DNA from: Oreohelix idahoensis
Lineage: Eukaryota > Mollusca > Gastropoda > Stylommatophora > Oreohelicidae
NCBI GenBank assembly: GCA_024509875.1
Contig: JAMPIV010022935.1
Coordinates: 682,001 to 746,000 of the forward strand
DNA: 64,000 bases
Reading direction: 5' to 3'
The notes under the pieces are model-generated. The model ran no database searches. It worked only from the letters and a program-made list of their open reading frames with translations, and was not told the DNA's origin. Positions 48,341 through 59,759 of the stretch are shown piece after piece. Made by a program: the position numbers and the translations under genes. How positions within the stretch are numbered: the first letter of the stretch is position 1; every line of letters starts with the position of its first letter.

Positions 48341-50198
48341 TGTGACGGTACGTCTTACTTTGTGCGTGTACTTTTGTGCGCTCTCTCACTCTTTAATCCA
48401 CTCCGGCAGTATCACTTCTTTTTCTTCATTTTTCTCTTTTCGATCATCGTTTTATTTGGCATAATTTGTGCCTTGTCATTCATTTTTGCTCTCTACGTTG
48501 GATCAGTAGAACCCCATATTTAAGCTAATCTAACACTCTGGAAACTTAAGATTTGTAGACGTTATTCTATGAACACATGGTCACAATATGGTGAAAGGCA
48601 GATAGGTGCAGCCGGAAGTCTTACCCAACGATGTGACATCATTGTAAGAGGTCACGCGTGGATATTAAATTTAATATTGTGAAACACGTGAGGGTATATT
48701 TTTCGAATTTGAAAACGCCCATACCCACGTAGGGCTGAACGAGATTCGATTGGATTGGTTCATTTTGAGAGGAGCTGAAATATACAATGTATTTATTGGC
48801 ACACTAGTCGGAAGTGCAATCTGTGATTTGCACTAAGAACTGAGAGTATAGTGTGATGAAAACACAGACACACACAGAGAGACTGCAGCGCACAAGTCAT
48901 ATTGCGACTCCTAAAAGCCAGAAAGAAAAACGGGACATTGGACTTAGAAATTCCACAACTATAAGTAACAGATCGAGTATTAGGTAACTTTGGAATTTAC
49001 AAGTAAACCCGCATTTTAAATACAAAACTGGAAACATAGGAATTTGATCACAAGTCATAGAGGAATTAAACATACGTTTTCGCAAGCCAGTGATTTTGCA
49101 GGACACCTGCCGTCAGAGGAATTAACTCTAATTTCCCAGACCAATTCGTAGAGGAATTAAACAAACATTTTCCAAGGCCAGGATTTTGCAGAACAATCGT
49201 CGTCAGAGGAATTAACTCTAATTTACAGACCTAAGTGATTTCGAAGCTTCTAATACAGAGCTGTGTCCAGTCTAAATCTGTGCAAGGAGATTGTGTATTC
49301 CCAAAGTTTTGGGGTAAGTGTAAATAATTTATTTACTAATGTAAATTCTGCATGTTTCTTGCTAAGTGTTTATATACAAGGCTGGCAACCTCAACATTTG
49401 AAAATAGAATATGCATGAACCACTACTGCAAGAGCTGGTGATTGTTTCTGACTAGTCGTGCGGGAAACCCGACAGCAGAGCGACCACAGACTCCGAAGGG
49501 AGTAGTGATAAGTAATGAGTGATGATTACATCACATGTGCCTAAGGTGTAACATATTATCTTGTGAGATTTATGTACCTTTTTAATTGTAATTCAGACAA
49601 ATCATTATTCCCGAACTTCAGACTCAATTTCCAAGTTAACACAGAAGGATATTGGTGAATTTCATCATATTTCCTGAGTTACACTGTGTGTTCGGGAATT
49701 TAATTCTTCTGAGAGGTTAACATTGGTGGCTGGAGCGCATTTCAATGGGCCTATTAGTTTGCGGCGAACAAATGTACTTAGCAGGCATATGTTTCTTTCT
49801 ATTTTTCTAAAGTTCGTGGTTACAAGACATCAGACGATTTGTGGTATTCACGCCGCTATTGTGAGAGAAAAGCATCCACCTTAACCACCTACAGTGGAAG
49901 AGAGTGTGGAGAAGGCTTCCGTCATCACATAATTGATGAAACACAGCTGCAGGACTCATCTGGAGTTAAGTTATTTTTTGTCACAGGCAACAGCAAAACA
50001 AGAACAATTATAGCTCCCCGATCCAATCTCTGTGAGAAAAAAATTAAATTTTCCTTTCACCGCCATTCAATCCTTATTTTAACGTGTTGAGCTAATTGAC
50101 TATTAAATTTGTTGTATGTTATTTTAAAACCAAACAAATAATTGTTTATTCAGTCATTAGAAGTATGAAAGCAAACGTATGAGCAAGACTATTTAATA

Positions 50199-50202
<4 letters not shown>

Positions 50203-50246
<44 letters not shown>
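50203..50246 (+). repeat. (AC)n microsatellite
   Basis: About 22 AC units inside solo LTR copy B, followed by a mixed AC/AT zone to 50330. Confidence 0.95.
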
Positions 50247-50247
<1 letters not shown>

Positions 50248-50317
50248 GACATATATTTAATATAAATATACATAAATATACACACACATACACATACACA
50301 CACACACATACACAAAA

Positions 50318-50327
<10 letters not shown>

Positions 50328-50413
<86 letters not shown>
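50328..50413 (+). repeat. (TA)n microsatellite
   Basis: About 42 TA units inside solo LTR copy B. Confidence 0.95.
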
Positions 50414-50779
<366 letters not shown>

Positions 50780-51077
50780 CCATTACTTATAAGATGGCAT
50801 TCTTTTTTGGATTACACCAACTGGGGGCTTAACGGGCCAGTATCATTGCTTAAATCCTTCACAAAAGGCGACGGACCAGATATAATGCGTTAACAATTGT
50901 TCAGCCCAATGCAAAAAATTGTTCGTGACTTCTGAAAATATCTTGTGAAAGCTCTCTTAAGGTAGAAGTGTCATTAATCTTGCGCGCAGGTAGATACCTT
51001 GGAAGCCATATTAGATACTCTTGAGTTTTGGTCACTGGTGGACCACTACTACAAAGCAAGGGAGGCAATCCGTGACA

Positions 51078-51205
51078 CCAGTAAGCCTTATATTTTCTTT
51101 TCTCTTGTCTAGTGTCATCCTTTATGTCCAACGAGTACCTGTTAATTACCTTTATTTATGCATGTACTAATTTATTTTACTCGAATATAATGACACTATA
51201 CGCGT
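51078..51205 (+). mobile_element. SINE family 1, copy d, right part
   Basis: It resumes the SINE broken at 48340: TTGTCTAGTGTCATCCTTTA, ACGAGTACCTGTTAATTACC and a (TTTA)-like tail. Confidence 0.72.
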
Positions 51206-51234
51206 TCTATTAGGTAAAATGTAAAAAAAAAGGA

Positions 51235-51385
51235 ATCCTCTTACACGCCCATAGTGGCATATTGGGAATATGGTGTTAGGCCCATATTTTCTTGACTATC
51301 AGCACACAAGCGGTGATGTGGTCAGCATCACGCCGGCCGTCTTAACCTACCCAGAGTTGCTCTGGTACCCATTTCATGAGGCTTT
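51235..51385 (-). mobile_element. SINE family 2, minus-strand copy
   Basis: The reverse complement matches the body of 38520-38680 (ATATGGGCCTAACACCATAT, GATGCTGACCACATCACC, GGGTACCAGAGCAACTCTGG). The tRNA head is absent. Confidence 0.65.
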
Positions 51386-52307
51386 GGCGCTGATTCTACA
51401 CGAAATTAACTTCTGCTTTATACTTCATTAGACACTTATGGATACAATATATGATAAGCGCTTAAGCGCCCCACGCTTTTTGTCAATTTGATGTTACTTT
51501 TTTAACTGCAAGTTATAAACTCCGTCAAAAAATTATTTGTGGCTTTTTAGTGCATTAAAAGCCTGTGTTTAAAATATTTTTTTATATTTTTTTAATTTAA
51601 AGGTTGAAGTTGTTAACATATTTTGAAAATGATGACATGTTTTATCTGTTGTATTTATTTTTTTCTCTCTAGATCATTCTTGCTCATCTTCTTCAATTAG
51701 CATGTCTAAATATTCACGTTGGTATCACCAGCATTACCCTCCGGCTGTCTAAGGATTATAAGCCTTTAACAAACGTATGCCACATCCTCCTGTCGTGTGC
51801 CATCAGCTCAAGGTATTTCTGTTATCCTCAGCATTTGTATTTCTTTCTCCAGTTCTCTTCTCTGATGCGTTTTATCGGACCACCTCTGCTTTTCTTTCCC
51901 TGTGGGTTCCAAAGGACGGACTATCATCGATTGGTTTCGTCAGTGTGTGTTCTTTCCATCGCCAAGGTTTTCTTTTAATTTCTTGTTCTACTGACACTTA
52001 GCTGGTTCTTGTCACCGACACTTGGGCTGGTTCTTATCACTGAGTCTTGGCTAGTTCTTGCCACTGACACTAGGCTGACCCTTGTCACTGACACTTGGCT
52101 AGTCCTTGTCACTGACACTTGTGCTGGTTCTTGTCATTAGTTCCATATTGGTGACCTGATGGTACAATTTAAATCCTTATATTCTACGCATTCACCCATA
52201 TATGAAAGTGTTAACTTCTTGAAATCTTTCTGTTTACTATGAATACATTGCGTTATATTTGCCTTTGTCTTTATTAATACGGATAATCGTTCTTTCCTTA
52301 TAGTGAC

Positions 52308-52838
52308 CACTGGCGGATCCAAGGGGGCGCCGACGGGGCAATCGCCCCTACCTTGGGACATTTAAAACCTTTATTTCATATCAACCGCTCCAGTACTTTT
52401 CCCTCACTTGGGGCTTAAATGTAAGTAATCGTTAGGTCGGAAGACGGACAAATTAGAACACGTCTGGTCCTGGGCATTGGTAAGTACTTTAAATGTTACG
52501 AACGTAGTTTGCAAGTAATTCTACGTGTTTGGACAATGAAAGACAATATAGGGAACCGCCTTACAACAATGAGACAAAAGACGGTGCCAGGCAGGCGGCA
52601 CTAGGTGACTTCACTCGTGCCGTAAAAACAGAGGACTTTGTGACAAGAGGCGGATAATTTCTGTATAGGTCGGCCAATCTCAAATAACAAAATTGTATGC
52701 TATAATATAACATATGTATGAATGTTTATCAACTTGTATCTCTTTGTATATATATATATATATATAGGGTTGGGGTGGGGTGCCATTATCATTCTAGTGT
52801 ATCACCTTTCCCCTGGACTATTCATAGATCCGCCAGTG
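52308..52838. mobile_element. hAT-like MITE, 531 bp
   Basis: The ends are inverted CACTGGCGGATC (left) and GATCCGCCAGTG (right). This terminal sequence resembles that of hAT elements (CAGTGGCGGA). No transposase is encoded, and I could not match an eight-base target duplication, so the ends may have decayed. A (TA)n run lies at about 52747-52766. Confidence 0.6.
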
Positions 52839-52947
52839 TTGTATGCATTTTGCAATTTTCTTTAATTTCTCCCTTTTGCTTATATTTTTGCATATCATAT
52901 TCTTAACATTCATAATCTGCATTTAAAGATGGTAGAAATATTTTATC

Positions 52948-53381
52948 TTGAATTATGGGTGCGAGTTATGGGCAGCGACTACAGCCCACAAAAGCTGGCT
53001 CCAAATCTAAAAAATGAGGTATATGAGAAAGGTAGATGAAGTAACAAGAATAGACATGCTCCACAAACAGACGATACGGCAAGACCTCAAAACTTAGCCC
53101 TTTCCATACCCAAACGGAACAGTTCCAATTACGATGATTTGGCCATGTCTGTAGAATGGGAGAAGATCGGCTACACACGGCACATATGGGATACCAAGAG
53201 CCAGGGATCCAGACCTCCAGGACGACACAAAGTTCGCCGGAGGACAACATTAGAACAATCTCTGAAGGACCGAGGACTAGATTTGAACCAGGCCGGGAGG
53301 AAGACAGCCGACAGGATAGTATAACGCTCTCTCTGACAAACCTCTGCACCACAGGAAAGAAAGGGAACGACTGAGTAAGTA
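52948..53381 (+). mobile_element. RTE-like LINE, 3' fragment
   Basis: It starts in the C-terminal coding part (TATGGGTGCGAGTTATGGGC, for YGCELWAA) and runs to the 3' end with AGGGATCCAGACCTCCAGGA and the tail GACTGAGTAAGTA. It is more diverged than the fragment at 56567. Small frames in it are shadows. Confidence 0.8.
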
Positions 53382-53484
53382 TAAAATATAATAAATCGTC
53401 TTACTGACACTGACGCTGGAGATTGCTTTTCTGTGATTTCATTCTTAAGAAATTTGTTTTCTCATGAGATCGCTCACCCGTGTC

Positions 53485-53755
53485 AGCGTCCGATTGGCGC
53501 AGTGGTTAGAGCGCTGTCCTCTCGCAGCAAAGGGGCCGGATTCGAAACACAGTGGCGTCATGCTCCAGTCTACCCAGCTTTAAACTGGTACCTGACTCGG
53601 CTCTTGAGTTAGTGAAGGAAAAGGCAGCGAGGAAGGGAAATGGTCTCTCCACCTGTCGATGCTGGGTCTAGTATTGAGAAGTCTCTAATACTTCACTCTG
53701 GTACAGCAGTATTTGCTATGGATCTACAAAGAAAGGAGAATTCACCTACCCTTAC
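53485..53755 (+). mobile_element. tRNA-derived SINE
   Basis: The head TGGCGCAGTGGTTAGAGCG is a good pol III A box, and GGATTCGAAAC about 40 bases later a B box. The acceptor-stem ends do not pair, so it is not a tRNA gene. The body has CTACCCAGCTTTAAACTGG, GGTACCTGACTCGG and GAGAAGTCTCTAATACTTC; the end fades near 53755. Tail fragments of the same family occur at 22850 and 37654. Confidence 0.82.
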
Positions 53756-54218
53756 ATAACGGCTCAACGTTAAGATCCGACCTGTTCAACATACGACTTT
53801 ATATAGCGGGCAGCAATTTTTACTCTCCCTTGAACCCCCAGTTTAGTGACTCTTTGGATTAATTTTATTGTACTTTGTTTCTGGAACAATCTCAAGTAAA
53901 ACTGATTAGTCAAATGGCAGTTATTGCCTATGTTTTGACATGCGTAGTATGTATATCCAATAAATGCAAGTGAGGATATAAACATTATAAATTATAAAGT
54001 GACGTTTCAATCACCTTGTATGTATGTGGAAATGTTTTTTAAAAAAGTAAGCTTCTCTGGCTCACACTAAACGCTTCCTCCTTCGTATCTCAGCACTATC
54101 TACTTTGAGTAGTTTTGAAACATTCAGCGGTATAAACATCTGTTAGTATCCGTTTCGTTAGCATAGAAATAAAAAATGTCGTTACCCATTTCAATATAGA
54201 TATATACTCCAGTTTTAC

Positions 54219-54755
54219 CTGATGGAAGCTATCAGGCAAGCACCAGTTTCCAGGCGTGCAGCTCAACTGGAGAGCACCAACTACTTCTGGTTTGAATATC
54301 GAAGCTAAGACACCAGGTACTGACATGTCGTATTTAAAATAAACATGCACGTCTCCTGGAACACCTTCACAATAACGGTCAAGAACAGCTGGCAGACTGC
54401 AGTTCTGAAGATCTTCCTCTCTGGGAGTGCTGTTCACATCTTCATAATTATTTTTCACGTCTGCGTCTCCACTTAGGGGCTCTTCAAATTTCTTCTTGAA
54501 ATAGTCAAAAAGATCGTCAGCTTTGCCGCCGTCGCCTTCATCGATGCCCACATTTTTGCCTGTAGTGGTTTCGGTGACGGGAAAGCTGTTTGTGTCGTTG
54601 ACAAAAACGTTGATCTCATCTGTTATATTCTGGCTTGTCTGTGTGTCATCAGGCGCGTTGGTCTGTGTCTCAAACTGGCCAGGTGTGTTTTCCGTCTGGC
54701 AGCTTACAATAGTAAACAACACCAAGTAGCTGAAGAATTTGAGAGCCATCATCAT
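54219..54755 (-). CDS. Host gene exon 1: signal peptide and N-terminal half of a secreted protein
   Basis: It starts at 54755 (three consecutive ATG; an in-frame TAA lies just upstream) and gives 179 complete codons up to the donor CAG|GTAAAA at 54219. Residues 1-19 (MMMALKFFSYLVLFTIVSC) form a signal peptide with cleavage likely near Cys/Gln. Residues 20-110 are Thr/Asn/Asp-rich and unstructured-looking, with N-glycosylation sequons (NIT, NDT, NST). From about 116 a cysteine-bearing domain starts (NCSLPAVLDRYC, then LSCTPGNWCLP). It continues into exon 2 in frame. If the donor is not used, the frame reads on for 40 codons to 54096, but the phase fit and the downstream exons favour splicing. 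The protein is presumably extracellular. Family unknown. Confidence 0.87.
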
Positions 54756-55462
54756 GAGCTCTTATATCCGTTAAGACAGTTTCAGCTCAGGTTGTCAATA
54801 ATATCAGTCAACAAAGGTTTTTGCCAAAGTAACACAAAATGAAACACTTTTAAGAAGACAATTATCACTACCCGATTGGTAGAAATTTCAATTCCAACTT
54901 TAAAGCCTTTATAGACAACTATAGACACAATACAGTTAAGATATCGCAATAAAATAGACGTCTGCGTGTACGAACAGGTTTATCCTTTTGCTTTCCACTA
55001 AACAGAAAATATTGCGGTGTGGGAAATTCTGACTCAATGTTGATTGATTTTTATTGAAAGACGAACAGCATGAGCTGTTATAAAAGCTGTAAGGAGCTGA
55101 GGTCTTAGTTGTCACGTCTTCCTAGACGAGGAGATGACGACGCTAATATCGACGCATAACAGATGTCACCTGTAGATCGATTAGCAGATATGATTTTTTT
55201 ACAGCTTCATATATGTTCAAAGATTACAGTTTCTCCTAGAGTAGAGATCTAGTTATGCGCTTAATATCAATGTTCAACTGCTGTTATTGTCTGTCAAGAA
55301 GATTTCAGTTTTCTTCGACGACAACTGCGTCTTAGTCTACTGTATTTGATATCTAAATGGTGTGTAGCTCTTTCGCGTACGCAGGCAGCCACAAAGACAG
55401 TGATGAAAAAAAATGCTAGTCTTCATACTAAATGTTATTTGCAATTGATCATCTTATGTGCT
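54756..55462. other. Upstream region of the host gene
   Basis: This holds the 5' untranslated part and probably the promoter of the minus-strand host gene. A TTTATAAC sequence on the minus strand at about 55077-55090 is a possible TATA-like element, but nothing fixes a start site. No repeat recognised. Confidence 0.35.
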
Positions 55463-56566
55463 TGTGACAAAACGTTTGTACATATACTTTTGTGGCCCCC
55501 CCCCCCCTCCTCTCTCTCTCTTTCATCCGCCTATTATTTGGGTGCACTTTTCATAACTGTCGTTCTCTCCGGCAGTATTTCTTCATTTCTTCATTCATCG
55601 ACCTATTATTTGGCATATTTTATGGCCTACATTTTGCTCTGACCGCACATACTTGTTTACGTTTCGCCTGTGAACCGTAATAATACCAGGTTAATTACAC
55701 CGGTCAGCGATAAGACGTTTATCACGTGAGGCGTCTAGCTACCTTTTATTCAGTCAATCTCTATTGACACAATATGGTCGCTCACGATGGATGAAGAGAA
55801 AACCTATATTGTCTGTCTGGGAAAGCCGTCTGAGATGGGCGAGGGCCCAGGTGATAATGAGATAATAGCTTCCGAGGGACCATTCCGGTATCAAGATTAT
55901 TACAGATAATCTGTCTGGCGAGTCAATATGGTGAGAAAGAGGTCACGCGTTGGAATTTTAAAATGTAATATTAAAAAAAAAACGCGGAGAAAATTATTTG
56001 GGCAACTTTAAAACTTACAAGTAAACCCGCATATTTAAATACACAGACTGGAAAATTAAAGGACCAAGATCGAAGTACGAGTATTTGGGCAACTTAGAAA
56101 CTTAAAAGTAAACCCGCATTTTAAATACAAAGACTGGAGTCCTAAGGAGTCAGATCATTCGTCATAAGAGGAATACTAACATTTCCCACACCAAGTGATT
56201 AGAAAGCATTTACCTAAGTTGCTAGTGTCCATTCTAACTGTGTCAGGAGATTGTGTTCCCTAAAGATACTTTGGGTTAAGTGTAAACATTTATTTTACAA
56301 ATGTGAATTTGACATGGTTTCTTGCTAAGTGGTTTTATATATATGAGGCTGGCAACCTCAACCTATGAAAATAGTATATTCATAAACCACTACAGCAAGC
56401 GCTGGTGCTTTTTTCTTGCTAGTCGTACAGACAACCGACAACAGAGGAGACCTCAGACTCCGACTGGAGCAGTGATGAATGATGATTACATCACATGTGC
56501 CTCAAGTGTATCATATCATTTTGTGAGATATATGTACCTTGTTAATTGTAATTCAAGCAAATCATT

Positions 56567-56815
56567 GGTTTGGACATGTCTGCAGAATGGAAGAAGATCG
56601 GCTACCACGACAAGCAGGGGAAACAAAGAGCCAGGGATCCAGACCTCCAGGACGACCCAGAGTTCGCTGGGAGGACAACATTAGACAATCTTTGAAGGAC
56701 CGAGGACTAGAATGGAACCAGGCCAGGAAGAAGACAGCTGATAGAATGGTCTGGCGCTCTCTCTTCCAAACCTCTACACCTCACGGTAGAAGGGGAACGA
56801 CTAAGTAAGTAAGTT
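56567..56815 (+). mobile_element. RTE-like LINE, 249-bp 3' fragment with TSD
   Basis: A 3' end of the 1-2758 family (GGACATGTCTGCAGAATGG to the tail CTAAGTAAGTAAG). It is flanked by the 11-base target duplication AGCAAATCATT at 56556-56566 and 56816-56826. It is a heavily 5'-truncated insertion into the solo LTR. Confidence 0.9.
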
Positions 56816-57449
56816 AGCAAATCATTGCTTTCGCGCTGTCCAAGCATATATTTTCCCAATTTAATACCCAGACAAATATTGGTGATTTCTAATCATCTTC
56901 CCTGAGTTACGCTGTGTATACTCAAAAGAATATAATTATTCAGAGAGGCTAACAATGGCGTGTGGACAGCGAGACAATGCGCCTGTTAATTTGCAGCCCA
57001 CAAATGTACTTAGCAGAGGCATTTGTTCTTTTTTTTTTTTTGGTCTAAAGTTCGTAGTGCGAAGCTTCAAGACGAAAGTTCTACGTCACTAGTTGTGAGT
57101 TAGAGGCAGGGAATCCAAACTGACCGCTTACAGTGGACGAGTTGTGTTGAGAAGGGCTCTCATCACAGAAGAATTGACGAAACCACGGCTGCAGGACTCG
57201 CCTAGATCAGTTAAGTTCTAGGAAACAGCAAAAGGACAGAAACCTTTTCTTTAAAATCCTCACCTGTCTCAATGAAGACAAAAATTACATCTAAAATTCA
57301 TCATCATTTCACCGCTATTTTAACCTGTTAAAACTAATTGATTATTAAATGTGTTACATGTTATTTTAAAACTAAACAATCACACTTGATTCGGTTATTA
57401 TATGAATGAAAGCAAACGTATGAGCAAGACTCTTTAATATATGTATATA

Positions 57450-58791
57450 CGAGGGGCGTTCAGAAAGTAATGCACCACATCGTTTTTCTCAGGAGCTGTT
57501 TATTCAAAAAGCATGAAATTTATAAACAATCTACATGGATATGTCATGTAAACATCGGTATTATTCAACATAATCCCTATCAACTTGTACGGCTTTATGC
57601 CAGCGCGAAACAAGTGCATGTATTCCTATCCCGTACCAGATTTTGTCTTGATCATGTAGCCATTTCTTCGCTGCATGAATCAATCCTTCATCATCTTCAA
57701 ACCTTGTCCCACGGAGTGCATCTTTAAGTGGACCAAATAGATGAAAATCAGAGGGTGCCATATCGGGACTATAGGGTGGATGTGGTAGTACAGTCCAACC
57801 CAATTTGGTAATTGCTTCCCGTGTTGCCAGACATGTGTGAGGGCGCGCATTGTCGTGAAGGAGAAGCAGGTCTGCTTGATTCTTGTGCGGCCGAACTCTG
57901 CGAAAACGTTGATTGAGTTTTTTCAATGTCTTAATGTAAGCTTGCGAATTGATTGTCTCTCCTCTTGACATAAACGTCCACAAGAATCATGCCTTCAATG
58001 TCCCAAAAGACAGTGATCATGACATTTCCAGCTGAAGGAATTGTCTTGAATTTCTTTCTTCTTGGTGACTGCGGATGATGCCACTCCATTGACTGTCTTT
58101 TTGTCTCAGGTTCAAAATGATGTGCCCAGGTTTCTTCGCCTGTAACGATCTTAGCCAAAAAGTTCTCTCCATCAGCATTGAAACGCTCCAAAAATTCAGA
58201 AGAAATTGCTTTCCTTTGCAATCGGTGGTCATTTGTGAGACTTCGAGGAACCCATCTTGCGCAAATCTTAGAAAATCCGAGAGTTTTTATAACTGCATTT
58301 GCACTACCAATGCTGACTGACAGCTGTAAGGCCGATTGTTGAGTAGTGTGATTCGCCTATCAGTAAGAATAATGCCCTCAGCGCATTTCAACATTTCTGT
58401 GTTGGTGGCTGTGGCAGGACGTCCACAGCGCGGCCGATCAAGCAGCTCCGTATCTTTACTTCCTGATTCTTTGATTCTCTGAACCCAGCGATTGACTGTA
58501 CTCCTGTCGACTGCAAAACTTCCATACACATCACATAGACGCTTGTGAATGTTCACAATACTTTTCTTCTCTGCAACAAGAAATTCTATCACAATTCGCT
58601 GTTTATAACGCAAGTTGCTAACACGCTCCATTTCAACGGTTTAGGGCAGCCGTATTATTTGGAAGGTTGCGGTGCAATTTAGTGCACACAATTGGCACAT
58701 GCCATATTTGAAGTGTGCAAAATGTCATGCTTCTATCTTCATTATTAGCTGGGAAAAACGATGTGGTGCATTACTTTCTGAACGCCCCTCG
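57450..58791 (-). mobile_element. mariner-family transposon, 1342 bp
   Basis: Inverted terminal repeats of about 39 bp start CGAGGGGCGTTCAGAAAG at both ends and run through TAATGCACCACATCG. It is flanked by the TA dinucleotides at 57448-57449 and 58792-58793. A transposase with frameshifts lies on the minus strand. It is inserted in solo LTR copy C. Confidence 0.95.
57561..58631 (-). pseudogene. mariner transposase, broken
   Basis: The N-terminal helix-turn-helix part (58631-58287) has MERVSNLRYKQRIVIEFL and STVNRWVQRIKESG, then RPRCGRPATAT. The catalytic part shows VTGEETWAHHFEPETKRQ, where mariners normally have TGDETW, so the first Asp is Glu. After a second frameshift come LLHDNARPHT and YSPDMAPSDFHLF, with the second and third Asp spaced 34 residues apart (D34D). 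It ends LVSRWHKAVQVDRDYVE. The three parts lie in different frames, so at least two frameshifts exist. The family cuts and pastes at TA. Confidence 0.92.
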
Positions 58792-59153
58792 TATAAACAT
58801 TTAGACATATATTTACTTATATAGAGCCAATTCTTAGGAAAGAATTTCGCTGGTTTTTTACACCAGCTGAGGGCTTGAAAGGGCTAAAAACATTGCTTAA
58901 TTTTTTACAAAAGGCGGTAGACCGATATAAGTTAACAATTGCCCTGCCAAAGCAGCATTGTTCTTGAATTATGAAATATCTTGTAAACACATACTTGAGA
59001 TAGAAGCGTCATTACCCTTCTATCTACAACTCTGCCAAGAGTAATCTTGTGCGAAGGTAGACACCTGTGACGACCCATTTTAGATACTCTTGCTTTTTGG
59101 CCACTGGTGGACCACTACTGCAGAGCTAAGGGGAGGCAATCCGTAACAGTGCT

Positions 59154-59759
59154 TGGGCAAAATGAAAGGATTGAAATGTTATGACAAGATCACTAATAAT
59201 GTGGAACTGATTGAAAGGAACCAGACAACTACAAGCGGAACAAGATGTGAAGCAAAAAAAAAAAAAAGACGATGTTGGATAGGAGACTCACTGAGAAAGT
59301 CCTATGAGACCATTACAAGGCAGTTCTTTTTCTGGAATCCTCGGGTTAAAAGAAATAGAGCGAGACCAAAATACATCAAGAAGGAAATTAGACAAAGACA
59401 TAAGTAAAGTTTCCAAATGTTCACGTGTCGTGGCAAGTTTATTTTCTCGGTGGAAGGTGAGAGGGGGAAGGAAATGGAAAATGAACACAGGAGAAATAGT
59501 GCCGTCCCCGAAACATGAGGCTGAAAAAGCGCACCATAGTTCTTTCCCGTCATTTTAATAACAGGTTACTTGCTAGTTATTGCATATTAACATTTTTATG
59601 GAAAATGTAATGTTCATGAGTGTATATGGGTGTGTGCGTGTATGTGCTCCTGCCCTGGTGAATCCATGGCTTCAGTGTGAGCAGGAAGTGAAACAGACAA
59701 AGGCACACACATTCAAATAATTCTATTTTACCGTCTATTTTCAGTAACCTTCTATCTAT
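59154..59759. other. No gene recognised
   Basis: Purine-rich in parts (59220-59420), with short frames on both strands that do not resemble known proteins. It lies between the solo LTR and the candidate LTR of the next element. Confidence 0.4.

Larger units (their letters stand above)
55463..59148 (-). mobile_element. Solo LTR of family C, copy C
   Basis: It starts TGTGACAAAACG and ends GGCAATCCGTAACA, with the five-base target duplication GTGCT at 55458-55462 and 59149-59153. The duplication confirms a clean LTR-sized insertion. It contains two later insertions, a LINE 3' fragment (56567-56815) and a mariner (57450-58791). Without them and their duplications it is about 2.1 kb. Internal protein-coding domains are absent, so it is a solo LTR. 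An ATATATGAGG motif at about 56338-56347 lies just before the shared AGGCTGGCAACCTCA block. Confidence 0.88.

Noticed and set aside
53485..53560. A tRNA gene
   Set aside because: A and B boxes are good, but the acceptor stem does not close and a SINE body follows directly.
54096..54218. Extension of host exon 1 to the stop at 54096
   Set aside because: A GT donor at 54218 in phase 0 fits exon 2; the extension loses the cysteine-domain pattern. Intron retention remains possible.
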